A DNA stretch of 43,358 bases from Desulfobacula sp. (lineage in GTDB: Bacteria; Desulfobacterota; Desulfobacteria; Desulfobacterales; Desulfobacteraceae), in NCBI GenBank assembly GCA_021647625.1, contig JAKIUJ010000008.1, positions 1-43,358 on the forward strand, in the 5' to 3' direction. Shown here piece by piece: positions 1 through 8,282 of this stretch. Position 1 is the first letter of the stretch. Each line of letters starts with the position of its first letter. The notes below the pieces were generated by a model. It ran no database searches. It was not told the origin of the DNA and saw only the letters and a list, made by a program, of their open reading frames with translations. The position numbers were made by a program, and so were the translations under genes.

Positions 1-1295
1 TGCTTGAACGGTACCTGTCATCAGACTGGTCTAGGCGGCAGTCTGATGAGAATCTGGTTTCACGAATTGACAGCATTGAAGATTCGGATCTGTGGCATGC
101 CCATGAACTGGATCGATCCAATTTGATACGTAAATGCCGCCAGTCGTTATTTACTCAGTACCAAAGACGAAACGCCCCACGAAATTTATTGGATGAAGTG
201 GCCGAAGCTCTGGACTATAGAACCCTGACCGTCTGTTTTGCCCGGCGTTTTGCCACATATAAACGTGCCGGTCTTCTTCTTAAAGATATCCCGAGACTGA
301 CCCGGTTAATAACAGATGCGGATCGGCCTATCCAATTTATTTTTGCAGGAAAGGCACATCCAAATGATGATGATGGCAAGGCGATTATCAAACGAATCGT
401 TGAATTTGCCAGGCGGCACGAAGTCCGTCACCATGTGGCCTTTCTGGAAAATTATGATATCAATATTGCAAGATTTATGGTTCAGGGAGCAGATGTCTGG
501 CTGAATACACCCAGAAGACCATACGAGGCGTGTGGTACTTCAGGAATGAAAGCTGCGGCCAACGGCGGACTCAACTTGTCCATTCTGGACGGGTGGTGGT
601 ATGAGGGTTTTAAAGAAAGCCGGGGCTGGTCAATCGGGCATGGAGAAAATTATGAAGATCAGAATTACCAGGATGAAGTGGAAAGCCAGGCCCTGTTCAA
701 TATCCTTGAAAATGAAGTCATCCCTGCATTTTATAACCGGAAACGGGGCAATCCGCCGACAAAATGGATCAAAATGATGAAAGAGGCCATGAAAATGGCG
801 ATTATGGAGTTCTCAAGCGACCATATGGTGCGGGAATATTCAAGCCGGTATTATATTCCGGCATTAAAAAGCATGAAAGAATTGACGGACAATTTTGCAC
901 AAAAAGCCAAAAAATTAGCAGAGAGGCAGTCCAGGTTAATCGCATTGTGGAGCCATATCCGGCTGTCAAAACCCGTACCTGAATCAACAGCAGACTTTAA
1001 AGTTGGCGATACTTTCAGTTTAACAGTAAAGGTAATTCTGGATCAATTATCGCCTGATGAAGTGGAAGTCCAGCTTTATCACGGTAAGTTAAGGGGTTCG
1101 GGCCAGCTTGAAGGCAGCCGGCCGGAAACAATGTACTTAAAAAAAACCATAGAACCCGGGCGATATCTTTATGAATGTACGCTTGTCTGTTCGGATTCCG
1201 GTCGGTTTGGATATACTGCCAGGGTTATTCCCAGTGGGGATAAAATCATGCGTCAGACGCCGGGTTTGGTTACCTGGGCCCATGATAAAGCTTAA
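1..1295 (+). CDS. glgP: alpha-glucan phosphorylase (GT35, DUF3417-type), C-terminal part
   Basis: The reading frame is open from base 3, so this is the 3' part of a gene that begins outside the window. It releases glucose-1-phosphate from the ends of alpha-1,4-glucans using pyridoxal phosphate. Visible phosphorylase blocks are RFATYKRAGL, FIFAGKAHPNDD and NTPRRPYEACGTSGMKAA, in which the lysine of GTSGMK is the expected PLP-linked residue, followed by NGGLNLSILDGWWYEG. Sequence style matches the shorter family of phosphorylases that carry an N-terminal DUF3417 domain (not visible here) rather than the classical family found at 4852-7290. After about residue 320 (counting from base 3) the C-terminal tail looks like a small beta domain. 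glgA starts 42 bp downstream, suggesting one operon. Family call is firm; subfamily call is by recognition only. Confidence 0.93.
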   Translation, partial: LERYLSSDWSRRQSDENLVSRIDSIEDSDLWHAHELDRSNLIRKCRQSLFTQYQRRNAPRNLLDEVAEALDYRTLTVCFARRFATYKRAGLLLKDIPRLTRLITDADRPIQFIFAGKAHPNDDDGKAIIKRIVEFARRHEVRHHVAFLENYDINIARFMVQGADVWLNTPRRPYEACGTSGMKAAANGGLNLSILDGWWYEGFKESRGWSIGHGENYEDQNYQDEVESQALFNILENEVIPAFYNRKRGNPPTKWIKMMKEAMKMAIMEFSSDHMVREYSSRYYIPALKSMKELTDNFAQKAKKLAERQSRLIALWSHIRLSKPVPESTADFKVGDTFSLTVKVILDQLSPDEVEVQLYHGKLRGSGQLEGSRPETMYLKKTIEPGRYLYECTLVCSDSGRFGYTARVIPSGDKIMRQTPGLVTWAHDKA

Positions 1296-1337
1296 CCAAA
1301 AAAATCCGCTGGTTTTAGCGGCATATGGAAAATAAAA

Positions 1338-2837
1338 ATGGCACAACAGCCCAGAATTCTGATTGTCACCCCGGAGGTGACCTATCTGCCTGAGGATATG
1401 GGGGACAGATCAAATTACTGTGCAAAAGCCGGGGGACTTGCCGATGTATCAGCAGCCCTGATAAGCGCATTGTTCGATCTTGGGTGCGATGTCCATGTGG
1501 CATTGCCCGATTATCGTTCCATTTACCACGGGACAACAACAAAGACCCATAACAGGGAACTTGAAAAAATCAGGAAACGGCTGGATGAGGAACGCATCCA
1601 CCTGGCAGCAGACCGGGCGTTTTTTTACTTGGAAAATATCTATTCAGGTTACTCGGACAAGGACTTAAAGGTGTCTCTGGCATTCCAGCGGGAAGTCATT
1701 AACAACATCATTCCCCGGGTTGAACCCGATATTATTCATTGCAATGACTGGATGACCGGTCTGATTCCTGCCATGGCACGACAGCTTCAAATTCCCTGCC
1801 TGTTCACCATTCATAATATACACACCATGACATCCACTCTTGACGAGATTGAAGACCGGGGGATTGATGCCGCCTCCTTCTGGCAATGGCTCTATTTTAA
1901 AAAACCGCCTGACAACTATGAGGAAAGCCGGAACTGGAACCGGGTGGATTTCCTGGCATCCGGAGTCTTTGCCGCCCACTATGTCAATACGGTCAGTCCC
2001 ACGTTTTTAAAAGAAATTGTGGGGGGCCGCCATCCATTTGTCGAAAATTGTTTAAAAACCCAATTGACCAACAAATACCAGGCCGGGTGTGCCACAGGTA
2101 TCCTGAATGCACCGGAGCCGGAATTCAACCCGGCGGTTGATGAAATGGTCCGTTTTAATTATGGTCCTAAAAATCATCGAAAGATTAAATCTAAAAACAA
2201 GCTGTTTTTACAAAAAATTGTTGATCTTGAACAAAATGCGGATGCGCCTTTGTTTTTCTGGCCGTCCCGGCTGGATCCGGTTCAAAAAGGATGTCAGCTC
2301 CTGGTTGAAATCATGTATGACCTCGTATCAAGATATTGGGATGAAGGTCTTCAAATCATATCCGTAGCTGACGGCGAGTACCAGAAACATTTTCATGATA
2401 TTGTCCGGTTCCATGGTCTTAGTCGGCGAATTGCCGTCTGGGGGTTTAATGAAGCCTTGTCCCACCAAGGCTTTGCTGCAAGCGATTTTATTTTTATGCC
2501 GTCTTCGTTTGAACCCTGCGGGCTGCCCCAGATGACAGGCTGCATCTATGGTACACTCCCCATTGTATTTGACACCGGCGGCCTGCATGACACCGTCCAT
2601 GATCTTGATCCTGAAAAAGAAACCGGGAATGGATTTTTATTCAATGTTCACGACACAGAAGGATTTAACTGGGCCATTGACCGGGCCATGGATTTTTATG
2701 CTCTTGATCCGGACACCAGAGAACAGCATATTAACCGAATTATGATCGAAGGTACACTTGAATTCAATCACAGCCGTTGTGCTGAAAATTACATCAACTT
2801 ATATGGAAAAATGTTGCAAAGACCATTTATTGTCTGA
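1338..2837 (+). CDS. glgA: glycogen/starch synthase (GT5)
   Basis: Transfers glucose from ADP-glucose (or UDP-glucose) to the non-reducing end of glycogen in the cytosol. The protein is 499 residues, normal for GlgA. The N-terminal nucleotide-sugar motif KAGGLADVSAAL is present near residue 30, and the C-terminal Rossmann half has the family signature SSFEPCGLPQMTGCIYGTLP followed by TGGLHDTV. The start ATG is preceded only by a weak purine stretch. It lies between a glucan phosphorylase and the branching enzyme, 7 bp before the latter, so synthesis and breakdown enzymes are transcribed together. No glgC (ADP-glucose pyrophosphorylase) is visible in the window, so the donor sugar nucleotide cannot be fixed from context. 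Confidence 0.95.
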   Translation: MAQQPRILIVTPEVTYLPEDMGDRSNYCAKAGGLADVSAALISALFDLGCDVHVALPDYRSIYHGTTTKTHNRELEKIRKRLDEERIHLAADRAFFYLENIYSGYSDKDLKVSLAFQREVINNIIPRVEPDIIHCNDWMTGLIPAMARQLQIPCLFTIHNIHTMTSTLDEIEDRGIDAASFWQWLYFKKPPDNYEESRNWNRVDFLASGVFAAHYVNTVSPTFLKEIVGGRHPFVENCLKTQLTNKYQAGCATGILNAPEPEFNPAVDEMVRFNYGPKNHRKIKSKNKLFLQKIVDLEQNADAPLFFWPSRLDPVQKGCQLLVEIMYDLVSRYWDEGLQIISVADGEYQKHFHDIVRFHGLSRRIAVWGFNEALSHQGFAASDFIFMPSSFEPCGLPQMTGCIYGTLPIVFDTGGLHDTVHDLDPEKETGNGFLFNVHDTEGFNWAIDRAMDFYALDPDTREQHINRIMIEGTLEFNHSRCAENYINLYGKMLQRPFIV

Positions 2838-2844
2838 TTCTGGG

Positions 2845-4830
2845 ATGTTTAATGATCCGGGCCTGTTTCCCTTTACTGGTGTGATCCGGTCACGTATAGA
2901 TGCGGCCAAAAATCTTCACCAGCGGATATGCCTGGAAAACAAAGGGTCTGTGCGCCTGTTTGCTGATTATCATCATATTTTCGGTCTTCATTTTAAAAAA
3001 GGCGCATGGATATTCAGAGAGTGGGCACCCAATGCAAAAAAAATATTCATCCTTTGTGACAAAACAGCCTGGCAGAAACAGGCGTGTTTTGAACTGCAGA
3101 AAAAAGAAGACGGTATATTTGAAGGACGATTTGCCGAAAACACCTTTGCCCATTCAGACCTTTTCAGGCTCAGGGTGGTCTGGCCGGGCGGGGAAGGGGA
3201 TCGAATACCCTCAGCCGCTGTCCGGGTGGTCCAGGATCCGGACACACTGATTTTCAATGCCCAGGTCTGGCATCCTCAACAGGCATATAAGTGGAAAATT
3301 CCAAATTTTATTGCCCCCAAGGCGCCGCTCTTAATTTATGAAACCCATGTGGGCATGGCTCTGGAGGAAAGAAGGATTGGAACGTATACAGAATTTACGC
3401 GGCATATTCTGCCTAAAATACACCATGCCGGATATAGTACGATTCAATTGATGGCAATCCAGGAACACCCATATTACGGTTCTTTCGGGTATCATGTGTC
3501 CAGCTTTTTTGCACCCTCTTCACGGTTCGGCACCCCGGATGAGTTGAGACACCTGATTGACACGGCACATGAAATGGGAATCCGGGTATTAATGGATATC
3601 GTCCACTCCCACAGCGTGCGCAATGAAGTTGAAGGCCTTTCAAAGTTTGACGGAACCCTTTATCAATTTTTTCATGATGGTCACAGAGGTGTCCATAAGT
3701 TATGGGATTCCAGGTGCTTTGATTATTCAAAATCCCGGGTGATACAATTTTTATTATCCAATCTTAAATACTGGATTGAAGAATTTCATATAGATGGCTT
3801 TCGGTTTGATGGCATCACGTCCATGCTTTTTAAGGATCATGGAATTGGCCGGGTGTTCACACGATATGATGATTATTATGGTCCGGGATTTGATGTTGCC
3901 GCCTTGTCATATTTATCCCTGGCCAACAGCCTGGTGCATGACATTACCCCACGGGCAATTACGATTGCCGAGGATGTCAGCGGATATCCAGGGTTGGCAG
4001 TACCCGCTAAAAAAGGGGGCATTGGATTTGATTATCGATTTTCCATGGGCATTGCCGACTTTTGGATCAAATTGCTGAAAGATTTCAGGGATGAGCAATG
4101 GCCGTTGGGAACACTCTGGTATGAATTAACCACCCACAGGAACCAAGAAAAAACCATCAGTTATGCTGAATGCCATGACCAGGCGCTGGTGGGGGACAAA
4201 ACCTTGATGATGCATCTTATGGGGGCACACATCTATACCGCCATGAGAAAAGAAAATACCAATATTCAAACCGTCAGGGGGGTTGCCCTTCATAAAATGA
4301 TCCGTTTGATCACCATTTGCACGGCAAATGCCGGTTACCTGAATTTCATGGGCAATGAATTCGGCCATCCCGAATGGGTGGATTTTCCTTCTCAGCAAAA
4401 CCAGTTTTCTTATTACTATGCCCGGCGGCAATGGTCGTTAAAATATGATACGGATCTTTATTTTGCCTGCCTGTTTGAATTTGACCGGCAGATGATCAAA
4501 ATTCTTAAGACCCAAAACTTATTTTTAACCAAAGAGATCCGGCTTTTGCGCATTCATGAGGATGACAGAATTATCGCTTTTGAAAGGAAAGGGATGTTAT
4601 TCGCCTTCAATTTTCACCCAACCCGTTCCTATACCGACTATCTGATTGACGCCCCACCTGGCAAATATTATATGATACTTGATACGGATGAAGAACGGTT
4701 TGGCGGGTTGAAAAGGCTCAAAAAAGGACAGCTTCACTTCACAACTCACGACCCGGAACAGCCCGGCCATCAGAACCAACTCAGCCTTTATCTCCCATCC
4801 CGAACAGCTCTGGCTCTGGCCCCTGCCTGA
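2845..4830 (+). CDS. glgB: 1,4-alpha-glucan branching enzyme (GH13)
   Basis: Cuts alpha-1,4-glucan chains and re-attaches them by alpha-1,6 bonds. I chose the ATG at 2845, 7 bp after the glgA stop (661 residues), because an upstream in-frame ATG at 2758 would lie 80 bp inside glgA. An N-terminal CBM48-like domain (about residues 40-130, FREWAPNAKKIFI) precedes a GH13 barrel. Barrel motifs seen are MDIVHSHS, DGFRFDGITSML with the nucleophile Asp, AEDVSGYP with the acid Glu, and YAECHDQALVGDK with the conserved HD pair. The sequence resembles the eukaryote-like GH13_8 branching enzymes more than the enterobacterial type. The gene converges on the downstream phosphorylase with only 21 bp between stop codons and no terminator hairpin. 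Confidence 0.94.
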   Translation: MFNDPGLFPFTGVIRSRIDAAKNLHQRICLENKGSVRLFADYHHIFGLHFKKGAWIFREWAPNAKKIFILCDKTAWQKQACFELQKKEDGIFEGRFAENTFAHSDLFRLRVVWPGGEGDRIPSAAVRVVQDPDTLIFNAQVWHPQQAYKWKIPNFIAPKAPLLIYETHVGMALEERRIGTYTEFTRHILPKIHHAGYSTIQLMAIQEHPYYGSFGYHVSSFFAPSSRFGTPDELRHLIDTAHEMGIRVLMDIVHSHSVRNEVEGLSKFDGTLYQFFHDGHRGVHKLWDSRCFDYSKSRVIQFLLSNLKYWIEEFHIDGFRFDGITSMLFKDHGIGRVFTRYDDYYGPGFDVAALSYLSLANSLVHDITPRAITIAEDVSGYPGLAVPAKKGGIGFDYRFSMGIADFWIKLLKDFRDEQWPLGTLWYELTTHRNQEKTISYAECHDQALVGDKTLMMHLMGAHIYTAMRKENTNIQTVRGVALHKMIRLITICTANAGYLNFMGNEFGHPEWVDFPSQQNQFSYYYARRQWSLKYDTDLYFACLFEFDRQMIKILKTQNLFLTKEIRLLRIHEDDRIIAFERKGMLFAFNFHPTRSYTDYLIDAPPGKYYMILDTDEERFGGLKRLKKGQLHFTTHDPEQPGHQNQLSLYLPSRTALALAPA

Positions 4831-4851
4831 CTTTTAGAATTTTCCTCGTAC

Positions 4852-7290
4852 TTATTTAATCTGCGACTGAATATTCCAAATCTCATCGGCATATGCCTTA
4901 ATGGCCCTATCGCTTGAGAACATGCCGGTCCGGGTAATATTCATCAAGGCCTTTTGAGCCCAATGTCTTTTCTTTTGAAAGTCTTGACCAATGGTTTCCT
5001 GGGCGCTTACATAGGATGCGAAATCTGCAAAATGAAGATAATAGTCCCCTTTTGACATCAACAAATTGTATATAGATCTGAACAATCCGGGATCATCCTT
5101 GCAGAATCGTTGTGACCCAATGGCATTCATCACCCTTTTTAAGCGGGCATCCCGGTTATAAAAACTCTTTGGATCATATCGGGGGCGCATTTGTTCCACA
5201 TCATCCACCGTCAGCCCGAAAATATATATGTTCTCTTTACCGACCTGTTCAGATATTTCAATGTTGGCACCATCCAGAGTACCGATAGTCACAGCCCCGT
5301 TCATGGCAAACTTCATATTTCCAGTACCTGAAGCCTCCATTCCGGCAGTCGAGATCTGCTCACTGACATCAGCGGCCGGTATGATTTTTTCTGCCAGGGT
5401 GACCCGATAGTCCGGTAAAAATATTATTTTCATGACTTGATTTACATCCGGGTCCTTGTTCACAACTTGGGCTACGGAATGGATCAGTTTGATGATCAGT
5501 TTTGCTGTGTGATACCCGGGTGCAGCCTTTCCTGAAAAGATAAAGGTCCTTGGATGGCCAATATCCTTGCCATCCTCTTTTACTGACAAATAAAGGTGAA
5601 TGATGTGGAGAATGTTGAGCAATTGCCGTTTATACTCATGAATCCTCTTGGCGTGGATATCAAAAATTGATTCCGGGTCCACGGTTTCAAATACTTTATC
5701 CTTAATAATACGGGCCAGGGTCTGTTTGTTTTCTTTTTTAATCTGCATGAACCGTTCAAGAAAACCGGGATCATCCTGAAACGCTTCCAGTTCCCATATC
5801 CTGTTCAGATCAGCAATCCATCGATTCCCGATAGCATCACAGATAAATTTTGTCAATCCGGGATTGCAGGCGGCAATCCATCGCCTGGGCGAGACCCCAT
5901 TGGTCTTGTTATTAAATTTTTCCGGCCAGAGAGAATAAAATTCAGGAACCAGTCTGGTCTTCACCAGATCTGAATGGACCTTTGCCACCCCATTGACAGA
6001 ATGGCTGCCGATGATTGCCAGGTTTGCCATCCGGACCTGTTGTCTCTCCCCTTCCTGGATGATTGACATACGGGAAATCATGTCATTATAGTTGTCACCG
6101 AACTTGCCCTGAACAGATTCAATAAAACGTTGGTTTATCTCATAAATAATCTGCATATGCCGGGGTACCACTTTTTGAACAATGGATACCGGCCAGGTCT
6201 CCAGTGCTTCGGGCAGCAAGGTATGATTGGTATATCCCAGGGTCTTGACGGTAATATTCCACGCTTTTTCCCATTCCAGGCCGTTTTCATCCACCAGTAT
6301 ACGCATCAATTCGGCTACGGTCAGTGCCGGATGGGTATCATTGAGCTGGATCGCAACCTTTTCATGAAAGCGGTCAAATCCATCATTTGTTTTCTGGTAG
6401 ATCCGGATGAGGTCTCGTACTGAACATGCAACAAGAAAATATTCCTGAACCAGTCGCAATTCCTTTCCGATATCCTTGGAATCCGATGGATAGAGAATCT
6501 TTGAGATGGTCTCCGACCGTATTTTCCTTCCCACGGCCTTGAAATAGTCCCCATCATTAAAAATTTGAATGTCAAAATCCTCTGACGCCCACGCAGAAAA
6601 AAGCCGCAGCCGGTTTGCAGTTCGCCCGCCAAAGCCTGCAACAAGAATATCATGGGGCCTGCCTATAATAAGCTTCCAGTCAGTCCACATGGGATTGTAT
6701 TCCCCTGCCCGATCCCGGCTGTCTTCGATTTTCCCATAAACAGGAATCATATACCGGTTCCCGGATCGCCGGATCAACCAGGGTGATAAACGGTTGGGCC
6801 AGTAATCAGGTTTTTCCTGTTGATATCCATTGACGATTATCTGTTTGAACAGCCCGTAATCATAGTTGATGCCATACCCGAATCCGGGCATATCAAGACT
6901 GGCCAGGGAATCTAAGTAACAGGCGGCAAGCCGTCCCAGGCCTCCGTTCCCCAATGCCGGGTCCCGCTCCTCGTCCACCAGTTGCCCAAGATCATGCCCC
7001 ATTTTTTTCAGGAACCGGGCACAAGGATCATAAATTCCTAAATTTATCAAATTATTCGTTAGAAGCCTGCCGATTAGAAATTCCATGGAAACGTAATAAA
7101 GACGCTTGACATCATTTTGACGATACCTGTCATTGGTTTCAAAACTGATATCCATTAAATATTTTCCAACGGCGGCAGAGATCGCGTTTAACAAATCAAG
7201 ACGGGATGCATTTTTTATTTTTTTCCCAAGCGTATACTTTATATGATGGTGAAAGGATCTTTCAAAATTGGTGAAATCAAAATATGACAT
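4852..7290 (-). CDS. glgP: glycogen/maltodextrin phosphorylase, classical GT35
   Basis: Phosphorolyses glycogen or maltodextrins to glucose-1-phosphate in the cytosol. It is 812 residues, the usual length for classical phosphorylases. N-terminal YYVSMEFLIGR and NGGLGRLAACYLDSLA, central NDTHPAL, and the PLP site EASGTGNMKFAMNGA followed by TLDGANIEI are all present, so the enzyme looks intact. The start ATG at 7290 is supported by an AGAGAGGAA ribosome binding site just upstream. This is the second phosphorylase in the window and belongs to a different branch from the truncated one at 1-1295. The gene is transcribed against glgPAB and shares its strand with the small CBM48 protein upstream, but about 360 bp of repeat-rich DNA separates them. 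Confidence 0.96.
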   Translation of the reverse strand: MSYFDFTNFERSFHHHIKYTLGKKIKNASRLDLLNAISAAVGKYLMDISFETNDRYRQNDVKRLYYVSMEFLIGRLLTNNLINLGIYDPCARFLKKMGHDLGQLVDEERDPALGNGGLGRLAACYLDSLASLDMPGFGYGINYDYGLFKQIIVNGYQQEKPDYWPNRLSPWLIRRSGNRYMIPVYGKIEDSRDRAGEYNPMWTDWKLIIGRPHDILVAGFGGRTANRLRLFSAWASEDFDIQIFNDGDYFKAVGRKIRSETISKILYPSDSKDIGKELRLVQEYFLVACSVRDLIRIYQKTNDGFDRFHEKVAIQLNDTHPALTVAELMRILVDENGLEWEKAWNITVKTLGYTNHTLLPEALETWPVSIVQKVVPRHMQIIYEINQRFIESVQGKFGDNYNDMISRMSIIQEGERQQVRMANLAIIGSHSVNGVAKVHSDLVKTRLVPEFYSLWPEKFNNKTNGVSPRRWIAACNPGLTKFICDAIGNRWIADLNRIWELEAFQDDPGFLERFMQIKKENKQTLARIIKDKVFETVDPESIFDIHAKRIHEYKRQLLNILHIIHLYLSVKEDGKDIGHPRTFIFSGKAAPGYHTAKLIIKLIHSVAQVVNKDPDVNQVMKIIFLPDYRVTLAEKIIPAADVSEQISTAGMEASGTGNMKFAMNGAVTIGTLDGANIEISEQVGKENIYIFGLTVDDVEQMRPRYDPKSFYNRDARLKRVMNAIGSQRFCKDDPGLFRSIYNLLMSKGDYYLHFADFASYVSAQETIGQDFQKKRHWAQKALMNITRTGMFSSDRAIKAYADEIWNIQSQIK

Positions 7291-7348
7291 GCTTTCCTCT
7301 CTGATAAAAAAGATACAGTATCCTCAGGGCTCACTGAAAAATTAATTA

Positions 7349-7487
7349 GTGTTTGAACGAAAACCCACCCGTCGGCAGCGCCCATCTGCTTCGTTGCTGC
7401 AAAATCCTGAAATCCTCATGTACTATAGTACACTCCGGTTTCAGGATTGCTTGCGCCTTGCATATGGGCAACTTTTCGCCCAAACAC
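7349..7487. repeat. large imperfect palindrome in intergenic DNA
   Basis: A roughly 140-bp imperfect palindrome. The outer arms are GTGTTTG (7349-7355) and CAAACAC (7481-7487), then CGAAAA against TTTTCG, GCGCCCATCTGC against GCATATGGGC, AAAATCCTGAAA against TTTCAGGATT, and a perfect 10-bp centre TACTATAGTA at 7421-7430. Weaker pairing extends the arms to about 7327 and 7506. It lies just upstream of the phosphorylase ribosome binding site. As RNA it would form a long hairpin. The shape is that of an interspersed genomic repeat, but I see only one copy in this window, so dispersal is inferred. Confidence 0.7.
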
Positions 7488-7514
7488 GGATTTTCGGTCA
7501 GGCACTAATTACCA

Positions 7515-7621
7515 ATTTTGAGAGTTGAGCCGCCTGGCTGATAAGGCGTGGAAACTAAGGAATATCAAGATATGTGGTGTTTTCACAACGCAGCCGGGCA
7601 GGATGAGTCGGCTCTCAAAAT
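7515..7621. repeat. short inverted repeat flanking about 85 bp
   Basis: ATTTTGAGAG at 7515-7524 is exactly complementary to CTCTCAAAAT at 7612-7621. Pairing continues weakly inward (GAGCCG against GAGTCGGCT). The enclosed segment has no reading frame. The CBM48 gene ends (stop at 7651) 30 bp beyond the right arm. It could be a degenerate mini-element, or part of the same composite repeat as the palindrome just to its left. Together these two structures account for most of the 360-bp gap at 7291-7650. Confidence 0.45.
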
Positions 7622-7650
7622 ATAAAGTTATTTTTGAGTGGACTCTTAGC

Positions 7651-7956
7651 TTAAAGTGCAATCACTGAGTTTTCCACCCCGGGAAACGGAGATGGCAGAT
7701 AGGCATCGGCACTCTCATCATTGACCCATTTTTTGCCGTCAATCAGGTATCTGAATTGATAGGCTTTTTCTTTTTCAAGGTCCAACATATACGAAAAATC
7801 GCCGTTTTTCAACTTCTTCATAGGGGTAACATTCATATCCCAATCGTTGAATTCACCGATTAATCTGACGGTTTTTGCAGGACCTATACATTTTTTAAGG
7901 AGTTTGAAGTTGACTTTACACACAGGTTTGGTTTTAAGATATTTTTTTGTAAACAT
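7651..7956 (-). CDS. free-standing CBM48 (AMPK-type) glycogen-binding protein
   Basis: A 101-residue protein consisting almost entirely of one carbohydrate-binding module: KTVRLIGEFNDWD near residue 30, then FSYMLDLEKEKAYQFRYLIDGKKWVND, the classic CBM48/AMPK-beta fold with its conserved W and the F-Y-L-I-D-G strand. No catalytic domain is attached. Two ATGs are adjacent (7959 and 7956); I chose 7956 because GGAGG then lies 5 nt upstream, whereas only 2 nt separate it from the first. Neighbouring phosphorylase and glycogen genes suggest it docks an enzyme or regulator on glycogen. That role is inference; the domain call is solid. A good promoter lies 65 bp upstream. Confidence 0.85.
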   Translation of the reverse strand: MFTKKYLKTKPVCKVNFKLLKKCIGPAKTVRLIGEFNDWDMNVTPMKKLKNGDFSYMLDLEKEKAYQFRYLIDGKKWVNDESADAYLPSPFPGVENSVIAL

Positions 7957-8020
7957 CATTACCTCCGCTTAAATACTTCAGATAATTTTTTCAGAATTCC
8001 ATCAGGTTTGAACCATAAGC

Positions 8021-8050
8021 ATTCTAATTTCTTTTTAGTAACCATGTCAA
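8021..8050 (-). promoter_or_regulatory. sigma70-type promoter for the CBM48 gene
   Basis: On the - strand a perfect -35 box TTGACA (8045-8050) is followed after 18 nt by TAGAAT (8021-8026), five of six matches to the -10 consensus. Transcription would begin near 8014, giving a leader of about 55 nt before the CBM48 start codon. This implies the small gene has its own promoter and is not dependent on read-through from cooS. Confidence 0.6.
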
Positions 8051-8068
8051 GAAAAAGAACTCCCAGGC

Positions 8069-8214
8069 CAGGGCCAACGCATATAAATTCGGCATGATTT
8101 TTAATTCTTTGTTTTACAGGTACTTATGCAAAACGATAATTTTCATTTGCGTTTACCGTCAAACCGTAACTACCTGAAATCATTAATATGGAAAAGTTAC
8201 ATGCGTTAGCCCTG
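8069..8214. mobile_element. 146-bp TIR-bounded mini-element, copy 1 (MITE-like)
   Basis: A 146-bp segment that recurs at 18986-19130. Its ends are inverted: left CAGGGCCAACGCATATAAAT, and the right end read on the other strand is CAGGGCTAACGCATGTAACT. There is no coding capacity. The copies differ at about a dozen positions plus one single-base indel, but the last 51 bp are identical. This matches a non-autonomous miniature transposable element. Flanking bases at this copy show no obvious target duplication. It sits between the cooS 3' end and the CBM48 promoter. Confidence 0.75.
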
Positions 8215-8255
8215 TGCAAGTGGCAGAGTCAGGGCAACTGCGAATACAAATAATG

Positions 8256-8276
8256 AAAGAAAACCTGAAAACAGGT
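8256..8276 (-). terminator. weak intrinsic terminator after cooS
   Basis: On the - strand, 7 nt past the cooS stop, ACCTG (8272-8276) and CAGGT (8263-8267) form a 5-bp stem around a TTTT loop, followed by TTTCTTTC. The stem is short, so termination may be partial. Confidence 0.4.
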
Positions 8277-8282
8277 CCCCGA

